Origin: Parapristionchus giblindavisi
Lineage: Eukaryota; Nematoda; Chromadorea; Rhabditida; Diplogasteridae
DNA length: 64,000 nucleotides
Assembly (NCBI GenBank): GCA_943737045.1
Contig: CALSFV010000223.1
Span: 1,054,001 to 1,118,000 of the forward strand
Direction: 5' to 3'
The position numbers and the translations under genes were made by a program. The notes below the pieces were generated by a model. That model made no database searches, had not been told where the DNA came from, and was given only the letters and a program-made list of their open reading frames with translations. Below are positions 1 through 10,331 of this stretch, piece after piece (the stretch's first letter is position 1; each line of letters opens with the position of its first letter).

Positions 1-922
1 TCGACAGCAGCAGTTGCGTGATGTTGGCTGAACTGTTGAAGGTGGACGTGGACGACGCGGTGTGAATGGAGGCCTTGTCATCGGTGGTCATCTGGAGATT
101 ATGGATTATTAGCATAGGTCGAAAAGTATGTTACAAAGTACCTAGCCTGACCGCATTTTGAGCCAAAATTTCCCAAAAATTGGAAAACCTGACCGCATTT
201 TGAGCCAAAATTTCCCAAAAATTGGAAAACCTGACCGCATTTTGAGACAAAATTTCCCAAAAATTGGAAAACCTGACCGCATTTTGAGCCAAAATTTCCC
301 AAAAATTGGAAAACCTGACCGCATTTGAGCCACAATTTGCCAAAAATCGAAAGCCTGACCGCATTTTGAAAACCGATAACCTAGCTATTCGACCTATGAT
401 TATTAGTGATCCATAAAAGCGGAAAATCTTCAAGGTTTTGGTAGATCAGATGATCAAGTATCTTCTTAGGTGGCAGTAGTATCTTCCAGTCATTTTAAAC
501 AACTTTATCAGTTGGTCTGATTTGGTTTGACAGCTTTTTTTAAAAAATATTGACATAGACATCGAAATAGTAGAACTCCAGAGAAGGCATTCATTTAATA
601 TTATTATTATTATTATTAATATTATTATTTTCACTGGTTTCACACGTGTTCCCCCTATCTATCGATTAGCGAAAACCTATCACCGTACGATTTAGCTAGC
701 AACTAATGAGGAAACAAAACCAATAATTGATTCTGCGAGACACTCTCTGAATCCATGTTTCACATTTCAAATATGACCATGCGAGTCTAACAAGTACGAT
801 TTAAATGACTCATATCGCATATCCTGCCCAATATTACCCTCATTCAATATCTATCTATGTAGTTACCCATTGTTTTTGCGCGGATCTACCGCTCCCTTGC
901 ACTTTAACCTCCGCTCCCCTCG

Positions 923-1017
<95 letters not shown>

Positions 1018-3888
1018 TATTGATTGATTTTCCAAAAAAATAAACCTGAACGAGATTCTCGATGAGCGATCGCTGTTCGGTGAGCAGAGCGGACAGCTGG
1101 TACACTTCCTGTTCAACATCTGTAATCGATCGATTATTGATTGAATATCGAGAATTCGATGTATTGATTGATTATTGATTGTTGAGACTGATCGATAAAT
1201 CGATCGATTATTGATTGAGTTTCGAGAGATCGATATATTGATTGCATCTAGTGATCAGCTAATATTGATTGGTTATATAAATTCCAGCTGATATTGCTAG
1301 ATCATGGATTAATTAGGGGTTGGTACGAAATAGTTAAAACAAAGCATCATGTGAGATAACACCACTAAACCATCCGATAAAGTTGTTTAAATGTAAATGT
1401 ACTGGCCGTATCCTTGGCAAACCGTTTGCCGACAAAGGTGACGCCACAAGCATAGGGTTCAGGATTTTTGGAAAACGCCTCCACCTATGCTTGTGACGTC
1501 ACGTTATCCGCCAAGCGGTTTGCCACTGTTCATGGATACGGCATCTGCATCACTGCGATCTGAACACGAAGGGTGGTGTACTTTAGCGACGTTTTGGAAA
1601 AGTCGCATTATGTCATACACGCAAGCAAAATGCTCAATTTTACAATTTCCTATTTTCCTAAATCATTTTGTTAATTTTTTAACTAATTGTTGTTTGTTGT
1701 TGCCATATCGTTAGTAATCGTATTACGCAGGTCCTCACGTGGGGATTTAGAGATTGCTTCAATTCTGCCTTCTCTGGACCACTTTCTGTTGAACACAATT
1801 ATTTTTCCTAAATCATTTTGTCAATTCTAAAAGTAATTATTATTTCTTGCTGTCATATCCTCGAGAACCATATTGCGCAGGTCCCCACGTGGGATTTTCG
1901 TGATTCGCTCAATTATGACTTCTCTGGGCCACTTTTTCCTTGACTGCAACTTCTTATCCTCGACCATTTTGTTTAATCTTTAAATTATTATTGTTTCATG
2001 TTGCCATATCCTAGTGCACAGGTCCTCACGTGGGTTTTAAAAGATTTGATCAATTATGACCGTTCTGGCCCCGAATGAAGTAGTCGCGAAAAGCGCATTC
2101 TTGACATAGAATTTTTAAAAATTGGGAGCTTATTAGGACATTTTTATCCTCTCATTCATTCTTCCTTATATATCTATATGTTTGTAACGCTTCGTTCACG
2201 ATCTCCGCGTCGTTAGTTTTATTCTACGATGTACATAAACTTGTCACAATCTCATTTGCAGTTGCGTGCTCGTATCCTCGTCAATCTCGCCGTTGAGGAA
2301 GTTATCGGGTACATCTAAAAGGTGATTCAAGAACGTCGTCACTCAGACAACGCTGTTAGGATACATTTTATTCGGTTTATATATTGTACACTTTATTTAT
2401 AATTGTCTATGTAAGAACTCATTTCCCATTAGTTCTCTTTGTTGTTGTGTTTTACTGTGTAAATCTAAAACTTTGACTATATAAATAGTATAAAATAATG
2501 ATAAAGTATCCTACTACACGATAAATCTATATGAGAATAGAAAAAAATCAGTTTTTAATTCAAAGGCATCCGTGAAACTGTTTTTGATAAAACGCGCTGC
2601 ACGCACTGCACCACACACACCACATAAGCGCACAATAAATGGGTTCAGATCGCTGTGTGCATAGGTATCCATGAACATTGGCAAACCGTTTGCCGGCAAA
2701 AGTGACGTCATAAGCATAGGGTTCAGGATTTTGGCAAACGCCTCCGGCAACGGATGTGACGTCACGTTTTCCGCTAAACGATGTGATTCTAAACATACGC
2801 GAGATCTCCTTAGCCGCATCGATGAACTGTTCAAAGTTCTGAAAGACGTTGTTCTTGAGCATCTCGCTCGATGCGAAATTGATCGCCGCTAGCTCACTGC
2901 GGATTGACTGCAAAGTGGTTTCATATAAGGATATGACAAGCTCCCCCTTAACGGAACCAGTGAGCCTAGTACTACAAATTATCTAACAACTATTTACTAA
3001 TATACTTTGAGTACGTGTATTACCTAACTTTTACTAATAATTTTTGATTTGTTACTAGATCAATGGTGAATTCATGTATTGTATTGCATTCATATGAAAA
3101 AAAAAATAATCGTAAAAATAATAAAAATAATAATAATAATAATAAAAAATATAAAACAATCGACTGAAGAATGATGAAGGATAGTTCATAGAAGTACAAA
3201 TAATAATACAAAGCATTTGTGACTTACTTGTAACTTTCTCGCCTCATCACCCATTCGAACATTCTTCAGGCGGTCATTGATATCTGAATATAGGTCGAAT
3301 AGCTAGATTATCGGTTTTCAAAATCCTGCCAGGTTTTTCGATTTTTGGCAAATTTCGCTCAAAATCCTGCCAGGTTTTTCGCTTTTTCTGAAATTTTGGC
3401 TCAAAATCCGGTTAGGGTTTTTCAATTTTGGTGTTATTTTGGCTCAAAATCCGGACAGACTTGGTACTTTGTAACACACTATTCGATCTATGTATCTGAA
3501 TTCAGCTGAATATACGTCGATTGAGATTTATCACATTCTCAATGAATCCGGAGAGTCGTCGATCATATCTTTACCAATCATTGTTCATTTAATGGCTGTT
3601 GCGCATCGGGCGTAGATAAATTATTAATATTATTTTAGGAAGAACAATTGTTCTCTTAAGAGCAACTATTTTTAAGCCCTTGTTGTCATTGACATATATC
3701 AACTATCTCAACGCTGATATCTCAGGAGAATCAGCCCCCCCCCCTTCGCTATCAAATCGTAATTATTTAATTTCAACATAGATACATTATTATCATTATT
3801 ATAACTTACAAGTGGACGCATCGAAGTTTTCCGATTGAAGTGCGTCATCGTGGCCTTGGTCAGCAGACGCCCGCCGATCGTCAGTCAT
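1..3888 (-). CDS. exoc-8: Exocyst complex component 8 (Exo84), 5' part, cut by window edge
   Basis: Exo84 is a subunit of the octameric exocyst, which tethers secretory vesicles to the plasma membrane. Five exons join in frame on the minus strand: 3888-3810, 3283-3228, 2907-2799, 1119-1046 and 91-1 (continues off the edge). The start is the ATG at 3888 (MTDDRRASADQG). The family signature is clear: residues about 45-110 read SEMLKNNVFQNFEQFIDAAKEIS, split here as NVFQNFEQF and FIDAAKEISHVEQEVYQL, then SALLTEQRSLIENL, matching the conserved Vps51/Exo84 N-terminal helix of human EXOC8 (NVYQNY...REIS...YQL...LLTEQK). The PH domain and C-terminal helical part lie outside the window. Intron 1 carries a hAT-type element placed exactly at the splice acceptor; intron 3 holds hairpin repeats; intron 4 holds a TA/TC microsatellite and a minisatellite-bearing element. 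Identification is by recalled family sequence, not by search. Confidence 0.9.
113..398. mobile_element. hAT-type non-autonomous element with internal minisatellite
   Basis: Ends are inverted repeats CATAGGTCGAA / TTCGACCTATG. They are flanked by a perfect 8-bp duplication ATTATTAG (105-112 and 399-406), the length made by hAT transposases. The interior is a 42-bp tandem repeat (about five copies, 146-355; core CCTGACCGCATTTTGAG). No coding capacity. It sits in intron 4 of exoc-8. Confidence 0.85.
146..370. repeat. 42-bp minisatellite inside the hAT-type element
   Basis: About five copies of a 42-bp unit containing CCTGACCGCATTTTGAG and TTTCCCAAAAATTGG. The same CTGACCGCATTTTG core occurs once near the ends of related elements at 9083 and 47835, so the array seems to be an amplification of subterminal element sequence. 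Confidence 0.85.
928..1012. repeat. Compound (TC)n(TA)n microsatellite
   Basis: Uninterrupted TC dinucleotides to about 955, then about 27 TA dinucleotides, in intron 4 of exoc-8. Confidence 0.95.
1409..1547. repeat. Hairpin repeat with GGCAAACCGTTTGCC ends
   Basis: A near-palindrome: GTATCCTTGGCAAACCG at the left is mirrored by CGGTTTGCC...ATGGATAC at the right, with inner arms CAAGCATAGG / CCTATGCTTG. A related copy lies at 2668-2785. Both are in exoc-8 introns. Probably a MITE family; ends not resolved. Confidence 0.6.
2668..2785. repeat. Second copy of the GGCAAACCGTTTGCC hairpin repeat
   Basis: Shares GGCAAACCGTTTGCCG, GTGACGTCA and CATAGGGTTCAGGATTTT with the copy at 1409-1547. It ends about 15 bp from the splice donor of exoc-8 exon 3 (exon end 2799). 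Confidence 0.55.
3289..3492. mobile_element. hAT-type element at the exon 2 splice acceptor of exoc-8
   Basis: Inverted ends TATAGGTCGAAT / ATTCGATCTATG flanked by a perfect 8-bp duplication TATCTGAA (3281-3288 and 3493-3500). Same family as 113-398 and 47835-47958. On the gene strand the duplicated bases read TTCAGATA, so the insertion duplicated the 3' splice site and first exon bases. Confidence 0.85.
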
Positions 3889-4242
3889 TACCTAATAACA
3901 CACAAACTGAATAATTACAAAAACGATGCAGATCAAAATCACGCAAAAATAAAGAGAAAAATCAAAAGAACGAAAAATAAACACGAAACACACGGTCAAG
4001 TAAGTTCGCGATTGTAATGAAACTATAAACTACAAAAAGGATACGGTATGTTTGGGCAACTACTTGAACAAACCTTTGAAGTTTGTTATATTTGAATTAC
4101 CTTGTTTTTGGATGTTTACTGCATTCTAATTACTGATTATCTCATTGCCAATTGTCACTGGCCAAGCAGTGATCACCCGCAGGACTTCGTGTGCCTTGAA
4201 TAACGGGTTGTATCCTTGCGTTTACCTTTATCTCATTGCCAG
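3889..4242. promoter_or_regulatory. Divergent intergenic region between exoc-8 and mrpl-9
   Basis: The 354 bp between the two start codons must hold both promoters. No TATA box or known motif stands out. Directly before the mrpl-9 ATG is a pyrimidine-rich ATTGCCAG, and on the minus strand an ATTCAG lies about 20 bp before the exoc-8 ATG. Both fit nematode spliced-leader acceptor sites, but this is inference. Confidence 0.5.
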
Positions 4243-7200
4243 ATGCTGCCCGCGTGTAGTCGTGCGGTCGTCCGTTCCGCTGAGCGGCTCTGTCAGGCAG
4301 CTACTGCGTCGCAAGTGATTTCTCGGGTTCGTTTCTAATTTTCTTCTTCGAATTATGTGATTGATTACTTTCGTTTTCATTTTAACTAATTGATTATCCC
4401 ATAATGCTCATTGGTTTGTCATATTATAAACGGATTAGACCAGTATTTATTTAATTTGTCTCTGCATTGGTTAATCAGTAAATACAAGTTTAGAACACAT
4501 GGGTGCTTCAACGAGTGCACGCTGCGCCCGTCACACCTCCCGGCAAAGTACAACGTGATCCATCGGAGATCAGGGTAAGTATCTCGCTTTAAAGGCACAC
4601 TCCAAGCTAGTTTTACACTCTGGCAATACTCGCTAGTTGACAAAGAAAGCTAGAGAGTGTGATAAGAGCGCTTTAAATGAAAAGAAGAAAAACTTTTTAT
4701 CGCATATTCATTATTTGTTCTATTACAATTATGCGGTTTGAGCAAGCTTACATTGTCACTGTCATTGTCGTACAGTACGTGCCTAGCCGTACCGGTTTAA
4801 TCACGATAGACCAACAAATATTATTGATTACTTGAGGAACTGGAGCGATACGAGGTCGTGGACTACGAGACCAAACAACCCGCTGGACCGCTGAAAGTGA
4901 TCCTTCTCGAAGATGTTGAAGGTTCGTTTAAGGGTTTTCATTTGGCACTTCTCTAGAAGCCTGGACCGGGCGGCGAGGCCTGAAAAGACTGTACTTTGGT
5001 GGATTTAAAGGGAACGTAACCTCTCTCAATGCTCTCTCGTTGTTAGAGGACAGAGAAATCGTGTGCACAATGAAGAGACCATTAAGAGAGGCTACGCTCC
5101 CCTCATACATTTTCGGTAACCTCGCCGTCTATTTTTATATAGTGGGTCAATTCTCGAAATAGGGTGGGTTGATTCACAAAATTCGTTATTTTCGCATAAA
5201 AATCGTCATTTTTAGCTTCATTTTTATCAAGTGGCCTAAAATGGGTCTTATATAGTGGGTCAATCCTCGCACTGCGAGGGTATGGCAATGTATGGCTCCC
5301 TTTAACATCTTGAACTCCAAGCAAAATTCAATTAGACTTATCTTACATCTAACAACATGTAGATATTGCTCTGCTGTATAGATTCATGGACATTGCACTA
5401 CAAGCATGAGCAGATTTCACATTCATGATCAATCAATAATGAGAGATAATAAATCAATAATTAATGATAATCAATCAATAATGAATCACAATCAATCAAT
5501 AATCAATGATAATCAATCAATAATCTATAATAATCAATCAATAATTCATGATAATCAATTAATAATTATTAATAATCAATCAATAATCAATCAGTAATCA
5601 ATCAATAATTGCAGGTATCGGCCATCAGTTCGATGTGGTGGAAGTGGACAGGAAGCGAGCTCGTACCGAGCTTCTGCTCGGCAAGAAGGCCGTCTACGCC
5701 AGTCCCTTCGATCTCGAGTACTACGCGGATATGAAAGAGGTCGGCTATCTGTATGAATATCTATCTGACGGAATGTCTGTCTGATGATCTGGCTAGTTTG
5801 TAGCGTAATTGTGAGATCTGGTATTGTCCTTTGCCGGGAGACAGCGTTAATCTAAATAGTTTAGGTTCTCTGCAAATGATAATTTCTATTAAAACTCATT
5901 TGATTCTTTAAAAAATGAAGGTTACTTTAATATTGCAATCGGAAGATGCAACTGTAATGTGAGCACAGAGGAGCAAGGAATCAACAGGCACATTGAAATT
6001 CGAGAAACAGAGAACCCAGAGAGCCTTACAAGGGAACCACTTAACCATAAGTCATTTTTCTCTAATTTTGATTTCTTGACGCGAATCTACATGGAATAAG
6101 GTTTCTAAAAAGGTAGGTCACAAGAATCACATTCGCGTTTTAAGGCCTTTTTTCGGCTTCTGAAAAAAGCACTAGATTTGCATCTCGCCCGCCTCTTTCG
6201 TGCAGCAGAAAAGACTCGCAGAAGAGAGATAGGGCAGACAAGTGGCCGAGTGGTGTTGTGGTCTGGAGCGCGCACGCTCACTCCGACTTTTGGTGGTTCA
6301 ATTCCTCGCTAACACCAAATATTTTTGCTGTTGCTTACTATGACGTTTAAACACGATTTGTGCATGTAAATATCAAAATTTTTCTTTAACGATAACAATT
6401 ATGCAAAAGTAACAATGTATAAGGGCTACATGAACAAAAGAGTTCTTCCGGTTCTTCCTGTATCATCTCGAGTCGCTCACGAACTTCGATCTCACCTGAC
6501 TCCGCTCCCTTCAGCATGGAGAAGACACGATCAGCCCATCTACGTTCTTCCGGATTGTGATCATCACGGGATACAGTTGTCGTTGTCTTCACATCAAAGC
6601 GAGTAGCAAGATATCCGACAATCAGCTGATTACGAACAGGGAAAAGGTCCATAACCAATGCATATGACAAAAAAATATGTAAATAACACAGTAGATGCTA
6701 TACCAAAACAGGTTGAAACATGTAAATGCCTCGAAAAACATGGCAAAAAGTATCGACTGCTTGAGAAATTGAACCACCAAAAGTCGGAGTGAGCGCGCGC
6801 GCTCCAGACCACTACACCACTCGGCCACTTGTCTGCCCTATCTCTCTTCTGCGAGTCTTTTCTGCTGCACGAAAGAGGCGGGCGAGATGCAAATCTAGTG
6901 CTTTTTTCAGAAGCCGAAAAAAGGCCTTAAAACGCGAATGTGATTCTTGTGACCTACCTTTTTGGAAACCTTATTCCATGTAGATTCGCGTCAAGAAATC
7001 AAAATTAGAGAAAAATGACTTATGGTTAAGTGGTTCCCTTGTTAGTCGTTATTTCAAATCAGATGTTTTATAAGGTCCCGAAAAGGTATTTTAAATGTTA
7101 TTTGTGAGAACAAAAGGCCACTAATCCCGCACTGATCTTCGAAGAGTACGGTATATATCTGAGTGATTATCGATTTTAACTTCTGCTGTAGTATCGGTGT

Positions 7201-8872
7201 CGATAGTGACACCTTAAGTAATCGATAAATCGATTTCAGAAGATGGCTGACGAACTGGCTGCGCGCATTCGCATTCCCTACGAGCTTCTCTCGGTGGGCA
7301 GAGAGCTCGTGAAGCTCATCGTACCTCTCAGGTTATTGATTGATTTTTTCCCTATATAATTGGCCGACTTTTCAACTGTCGATTTAGAAAATTTGTTATT
7401 TTTTCGCTTAAAAATCGTCATTTTAGCTTATTTTCTCATAGTTCATCAAGTCACTGAAAAAGAGCCTTATATAGTGAGTCAATCATCGCATTTCGAGGTT
7501 ATGAAAATGTGTGCTTGTACTGAAAAGGCTGGATGATTACATTTTATCTGTTTCGTTTGTAGCAAGTTCTTGGTACTTTCCCGTTTCATTCCATCTCCAT
7601 CTATTTATGTCTCGTTTTGAATAACAATCTCTAAGATATTGACCGTTAAAATACAATGATGCGAAAAGAAGCAAAAATTGCGAGTTTAAGCAAAAAATAA
7701 CGAATTTTCGAAATCGACCCTCCATATTTCAAAACATGGACACATTACAAGAAATGGCGAGGGCACTGAAAATGTATATGAAGAATTCAAAGTCCTTGGT
7801 AGTTTCCCGTTTCACTCTCTCCATCTATTTGTCTCTCTTTTTTTGAACAATAATTTCTGCGAAAATCCGGTGTACATCTGAATGATTATCGATCGACCCA
7901 TTCTATGCAAGCATTCTTTAAATCCCTACTAAGGTAAATGTTATATATGGGACAAGTTTTGTTTATTTTTGCCCTTTTTATTTATTAATTTATATTAATT
8001 TATAGAGTGAATATGGAGAACAAGTGGCAGCTCGATCGCCGAATCGCGAAGACTTCGCTCAGACAAGTGGTGAGCATATCGATTTATTGATTTATTGATT
8101 CTTATCAATTATTTATTCAGGCTATTTTTTGTTAGTGTAATGAAATAAGATTGAAAACGGAGATTCATCCTAGGCGAACAATGTATTTAAAAATTGGCAT
8201 TGATTGGCAAAAATTGAAATCGACTATAAACAATGCATTTAAAGGTATTTAAATAATGCGTTTTAAAAATTGCATCCAATAAAGCTCGAGTTATTGATCT
8301 GACGATAGCGATACTCTAATCCCGCACTGATCTTCGAAAAGTACGGTATATATCTGACTGATCATCGATTAATCCAAATCGATAATCGATCATACATTCT
8401 CGGTGCCCTCACCGAATTATTTTTATGTAGTGGGTCGATTTAGAAAAATCGTCATTTTTCGCTTAAATTGTAATCGTTCATGTAAAAAATGAGCTTTATA
8501 TAGTGGGCCGACCCTGAAAATGAGCCGTATATAGAGGGTCAATCCTCACATTGTGAGGGTATGGAAATGTGTGTAATCGATTGGCTCCTCTCCTTGCAGG
8601 GTGTCGATCTCTCCGATGACTCCATCTTCCTGTCGCCGGAAGCCGCGGCGATCACCGGTCCGAACTTTGACCTGGAGGCCAAGCTTGTCAGGTCGGACAC
8701 GATTATTTATTTATTTATTTATTCCATCAAATCTATACATATTCGTAAACACATTGCTGGCAAGTGGGAAGAGTGGAGATGGATTTCCGTTGCGTGGCAC
8801 GTTCTCATATTTTTGGCTTCACTTCTTGTAGAAAGTGTGAAACATGAAATCATCTGGACAATAATAATAATA

Positions 8873-8922
<50 letters not shown>

Positions 8923-9775
8923 TATCTGGTTCTGGCAATTGCGGTTGCTCCAAAATACCGGAAAGTGCACTCTCAGTCACCTTGCTAGTGTCTTAATCGC
9001 CCACTGTTAGAAGTTGGGAGGAAATGACTTTATCGCGCTCCTTTTTCAATTAAATAAATGATGTTGTGTCATTAATGCATTGGTTGAAAAGTACGTTGCA
9101 ATCTACGAAACCTGACCGCATTTTGGATTTATTATTATTATTATTATTATTATATTTTTATCATCATCATTATCATCCTTCAGATTCTACGTGGTCGTCT
9201 CTCAGCAGTACGTCATTCCGATGCTCGGCCGCATCGCGCACATCTCCGCCGATGACTCCAAGCAGGTACGGTGGTATTGATTTATTGATTTTTTTTGTTT
9301 AAAAAAATCTAGCTGTCCATCGCTTATGTAGTGATGTATTAAAAAAGATTGGCCTTGAAGTTTCCTGAATTATCGATTACGAGCAACGAAAAAGTGGATT
9401 AGTGTCTAGGGCCGAAACACTGGATAGTTTTAGATTCTTTATGGTTTTTTTCTTAAAATAATTCTAACACAACCCATTTTTAGTCTTTCTCTTTGTCTCA
9501 TTCTTGATAATTGCCATTAGCGATTTGATTAATTCTATGATTGTGATCTTTGATCTTTGATCTCTCAGGTGCTCGCTCCAGAGAAGCTCAAGCAGCCCAC
9601 TGCCGCCGATCTCGCCAAGCACGGACTGCGCCCCGAAGAACCGTGAGTGACCCGGTTGAACTACCGTATCCCTGAAAAACCTACCGTATTCAGATACTAC
9701 CATAAGACTGCTGAAATGGACGGATCGTTTGATGTCGCATCGTTCATGCGAAACAGGGCGGAGCAGGCGAATTAG
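4243..9775 (+). CDS. mrpl-9: Mitochondrial large-subunit ribosomal protein bL9m (MRPL9)
   Basis: A component of the mitochondrial 39S ribosomal subunit. Ten exons join in frame to 282 aa: 4243-4314, 4494-4574, 4837-4921, 5615-5739, 7240-7331, 8006-8069, 8600-8691, 9184-9265, 9569-9642, 9694-9775 (TAG). The first 25 residues (MLPACSRAVVRSAERLCQAA) are rich in Arg and Ala and lack acidic residues except one, a typical matrix-targeting presequence. Residues about 60-100 carry the L9 signature: KVILLEDVEGIGHQFDVVEV, then ARTELLLGKKAVYASPFDL. The C-terminal domain includes GPNFDLEAKLVR and YVIPMLGRIAHIS, as in nematode MRPL9. Two donors are unusual (GTCGGC at 5740, GTCGGA at 8692). The last exon is supported by a strong GTGAGT donor at 9643; ignoring it gives an early stop at 9646. 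Introns carry three copies of a TATATAGTGGGTC repeat and a tRNA-like fold-back. Confidence 0.92.
4995..5112. repeat. TTAA-hairpin family 2, decayed copy
   Basis: Begins TTTAAAGGGAACGT and carries CTCTCTCGTTGTTAGAG and CAATGAAGAGACCATT, the core of the family seen intact at 56420 and 59865. The right end has lost its TTAA. Intron 3 of mrpl-9. Confidence 0.65.
5138..5293. repeat. TATATAGTGGGTC dispersed repeat, copy 1 of 3 in mrpl-9
   Basis: Blocks TATATAGTGGGTCAAT, AAAATCGTCATTTTTAGC and CCTCGCACTGCGAGGGTATGG recur in the same order at 7350-7509 and 8412-8568, all within introns of this one gene. Confidence 0.75.
5427..5606. repeat. About 20-bp AATCAATCAATAAT minisatellite
   Basis: About nine imperfect units of the type GATAATCAATCAATAAT, ending next to the acceptor of mrpl-9 exon 4. 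Confidence 0.85.
6029..7042. mobile_element. Fold-back element with tRNA-like inner arms
   Basis: Inverted arms of about 265 bp: ACAAGGGAACCACTTAACC at 6029 mirrored to about 7042. Each arm ends inward in a sequence with tRNA-type A box (TGGCCGAGTGG) and B box (GGTTCAATTCC) at 6239-6305 and 6774-6840, resembling a class II (Leu/Ser) tRNA without a good acceptor stem. The centre (6306-6773) has no coding signal. No clear target duplication seen. Located in intron 4 of mrpl-9. Confidence 0.75.
7350..7509. repeat. TATATAGTGGGTC dispersed repeat, copy 2
   Basis: Same block order as 5138-5293 (AAAATCGTCATTTTAGC, TTATATAGTGAGTCAATC, then GAGGTTATGAAAATGTG), in mrpl-9 intron 5. Confidence 0.7.
8412..8568. 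repeat. TATATAGTGGGTC dispersed repeat, copy 3
   Basis: Carries TTATGTAGTGGGTC, AAAATCGTCATTTTTCGC and TCACATTGTGAGGGTATGG, in mrpl-9 intron 6. Confidence 0.7.
8861..8925. repeat. (AAT/ATT)n microsatellite
   Basis: About 20 trinucleotide units in mrpl-9 intron 7; a second short ATT run is at 9129-9153. Confidence 0.95.
9083..9127. mobile_element. Truncated end of the CATAGGTCGAA hAT-type family
   Basis: GGTTGAAAAGTACGTTGCAA followed by CTACGAAACCTGACCGC matches the right half of the element at 47835-47958 read in reverse. Only one end is present. Confidence 0.65.
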
Positions 9776-10331
9776 ATTATTGATACTTAGGATTATTGAT
9801 TTTTTCTCTAAAATAGAAACTACTGTAGTTTGCCCAATTATTGATTTTTCGTCCTTGTTTAATGTTTGTTGTTGTTGTACAGTGGATAAACATTGGAAAA
9901 TTGAAAGTGTTTGTTAAAATACAAAATACATTTACATTTGATGGATGAAATACCGGTTTGAAGTGGAGATTAGTACATATTCTATCTGGGGGTAAATATC
10001 ACCAGGTGGTTCAAAATTTCATCAGCCTTTTAGAGGCTAAGTATTATTTCGAAAACGCTTCGACATTAGCTAATAGCGAAATGAATTAAGTAAATGATTC
10101 ACATTAGGAAACACAAATCACTGTCTAGTAATCGATAATCAATCAATCAATATCGATTTAATCAGTCACAGCGTTTCGAGAGCGGTTCGAGAGTCGAGAG
10201 TAGAGCGAAAGAGAAAGAGTACGTAAAAGTGAGAGAGCGCAGACGATGAGAGTACACCATGGCGCGCAATACCTTTCCATGTGTTGTAGAAACGCTGTGC
10301 GAAATCAATCGATATCGATTAAATGAGTACG
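9776..10331. other. Convergent intergenic spacer
   Basis: Separates the 3' ends of mrpl-9 and the LRR gene. Holds AT-rich sequence and, at 10180-10265, part of a GAGAGCG...GTACACCATGG repeat also seen at 11410-11580 and 40740-40890. No gene recognised. Confidence 0.6.

Noticed and set aside
146..370. Regular direct repeats resembling a CRISPR array
   Set aside because: Units are contiguous 42-mers without unique spacers, inside a hAT-type element in a nematode intron.
9569..9646. mrpl-9 ending at the TGA at 9644
   Set aside because: A strong GTGAGT donor at 9643 and an in-frame exon (9694-9775, YYHKTAEMDGSF...) extend the protein as expected for the family.
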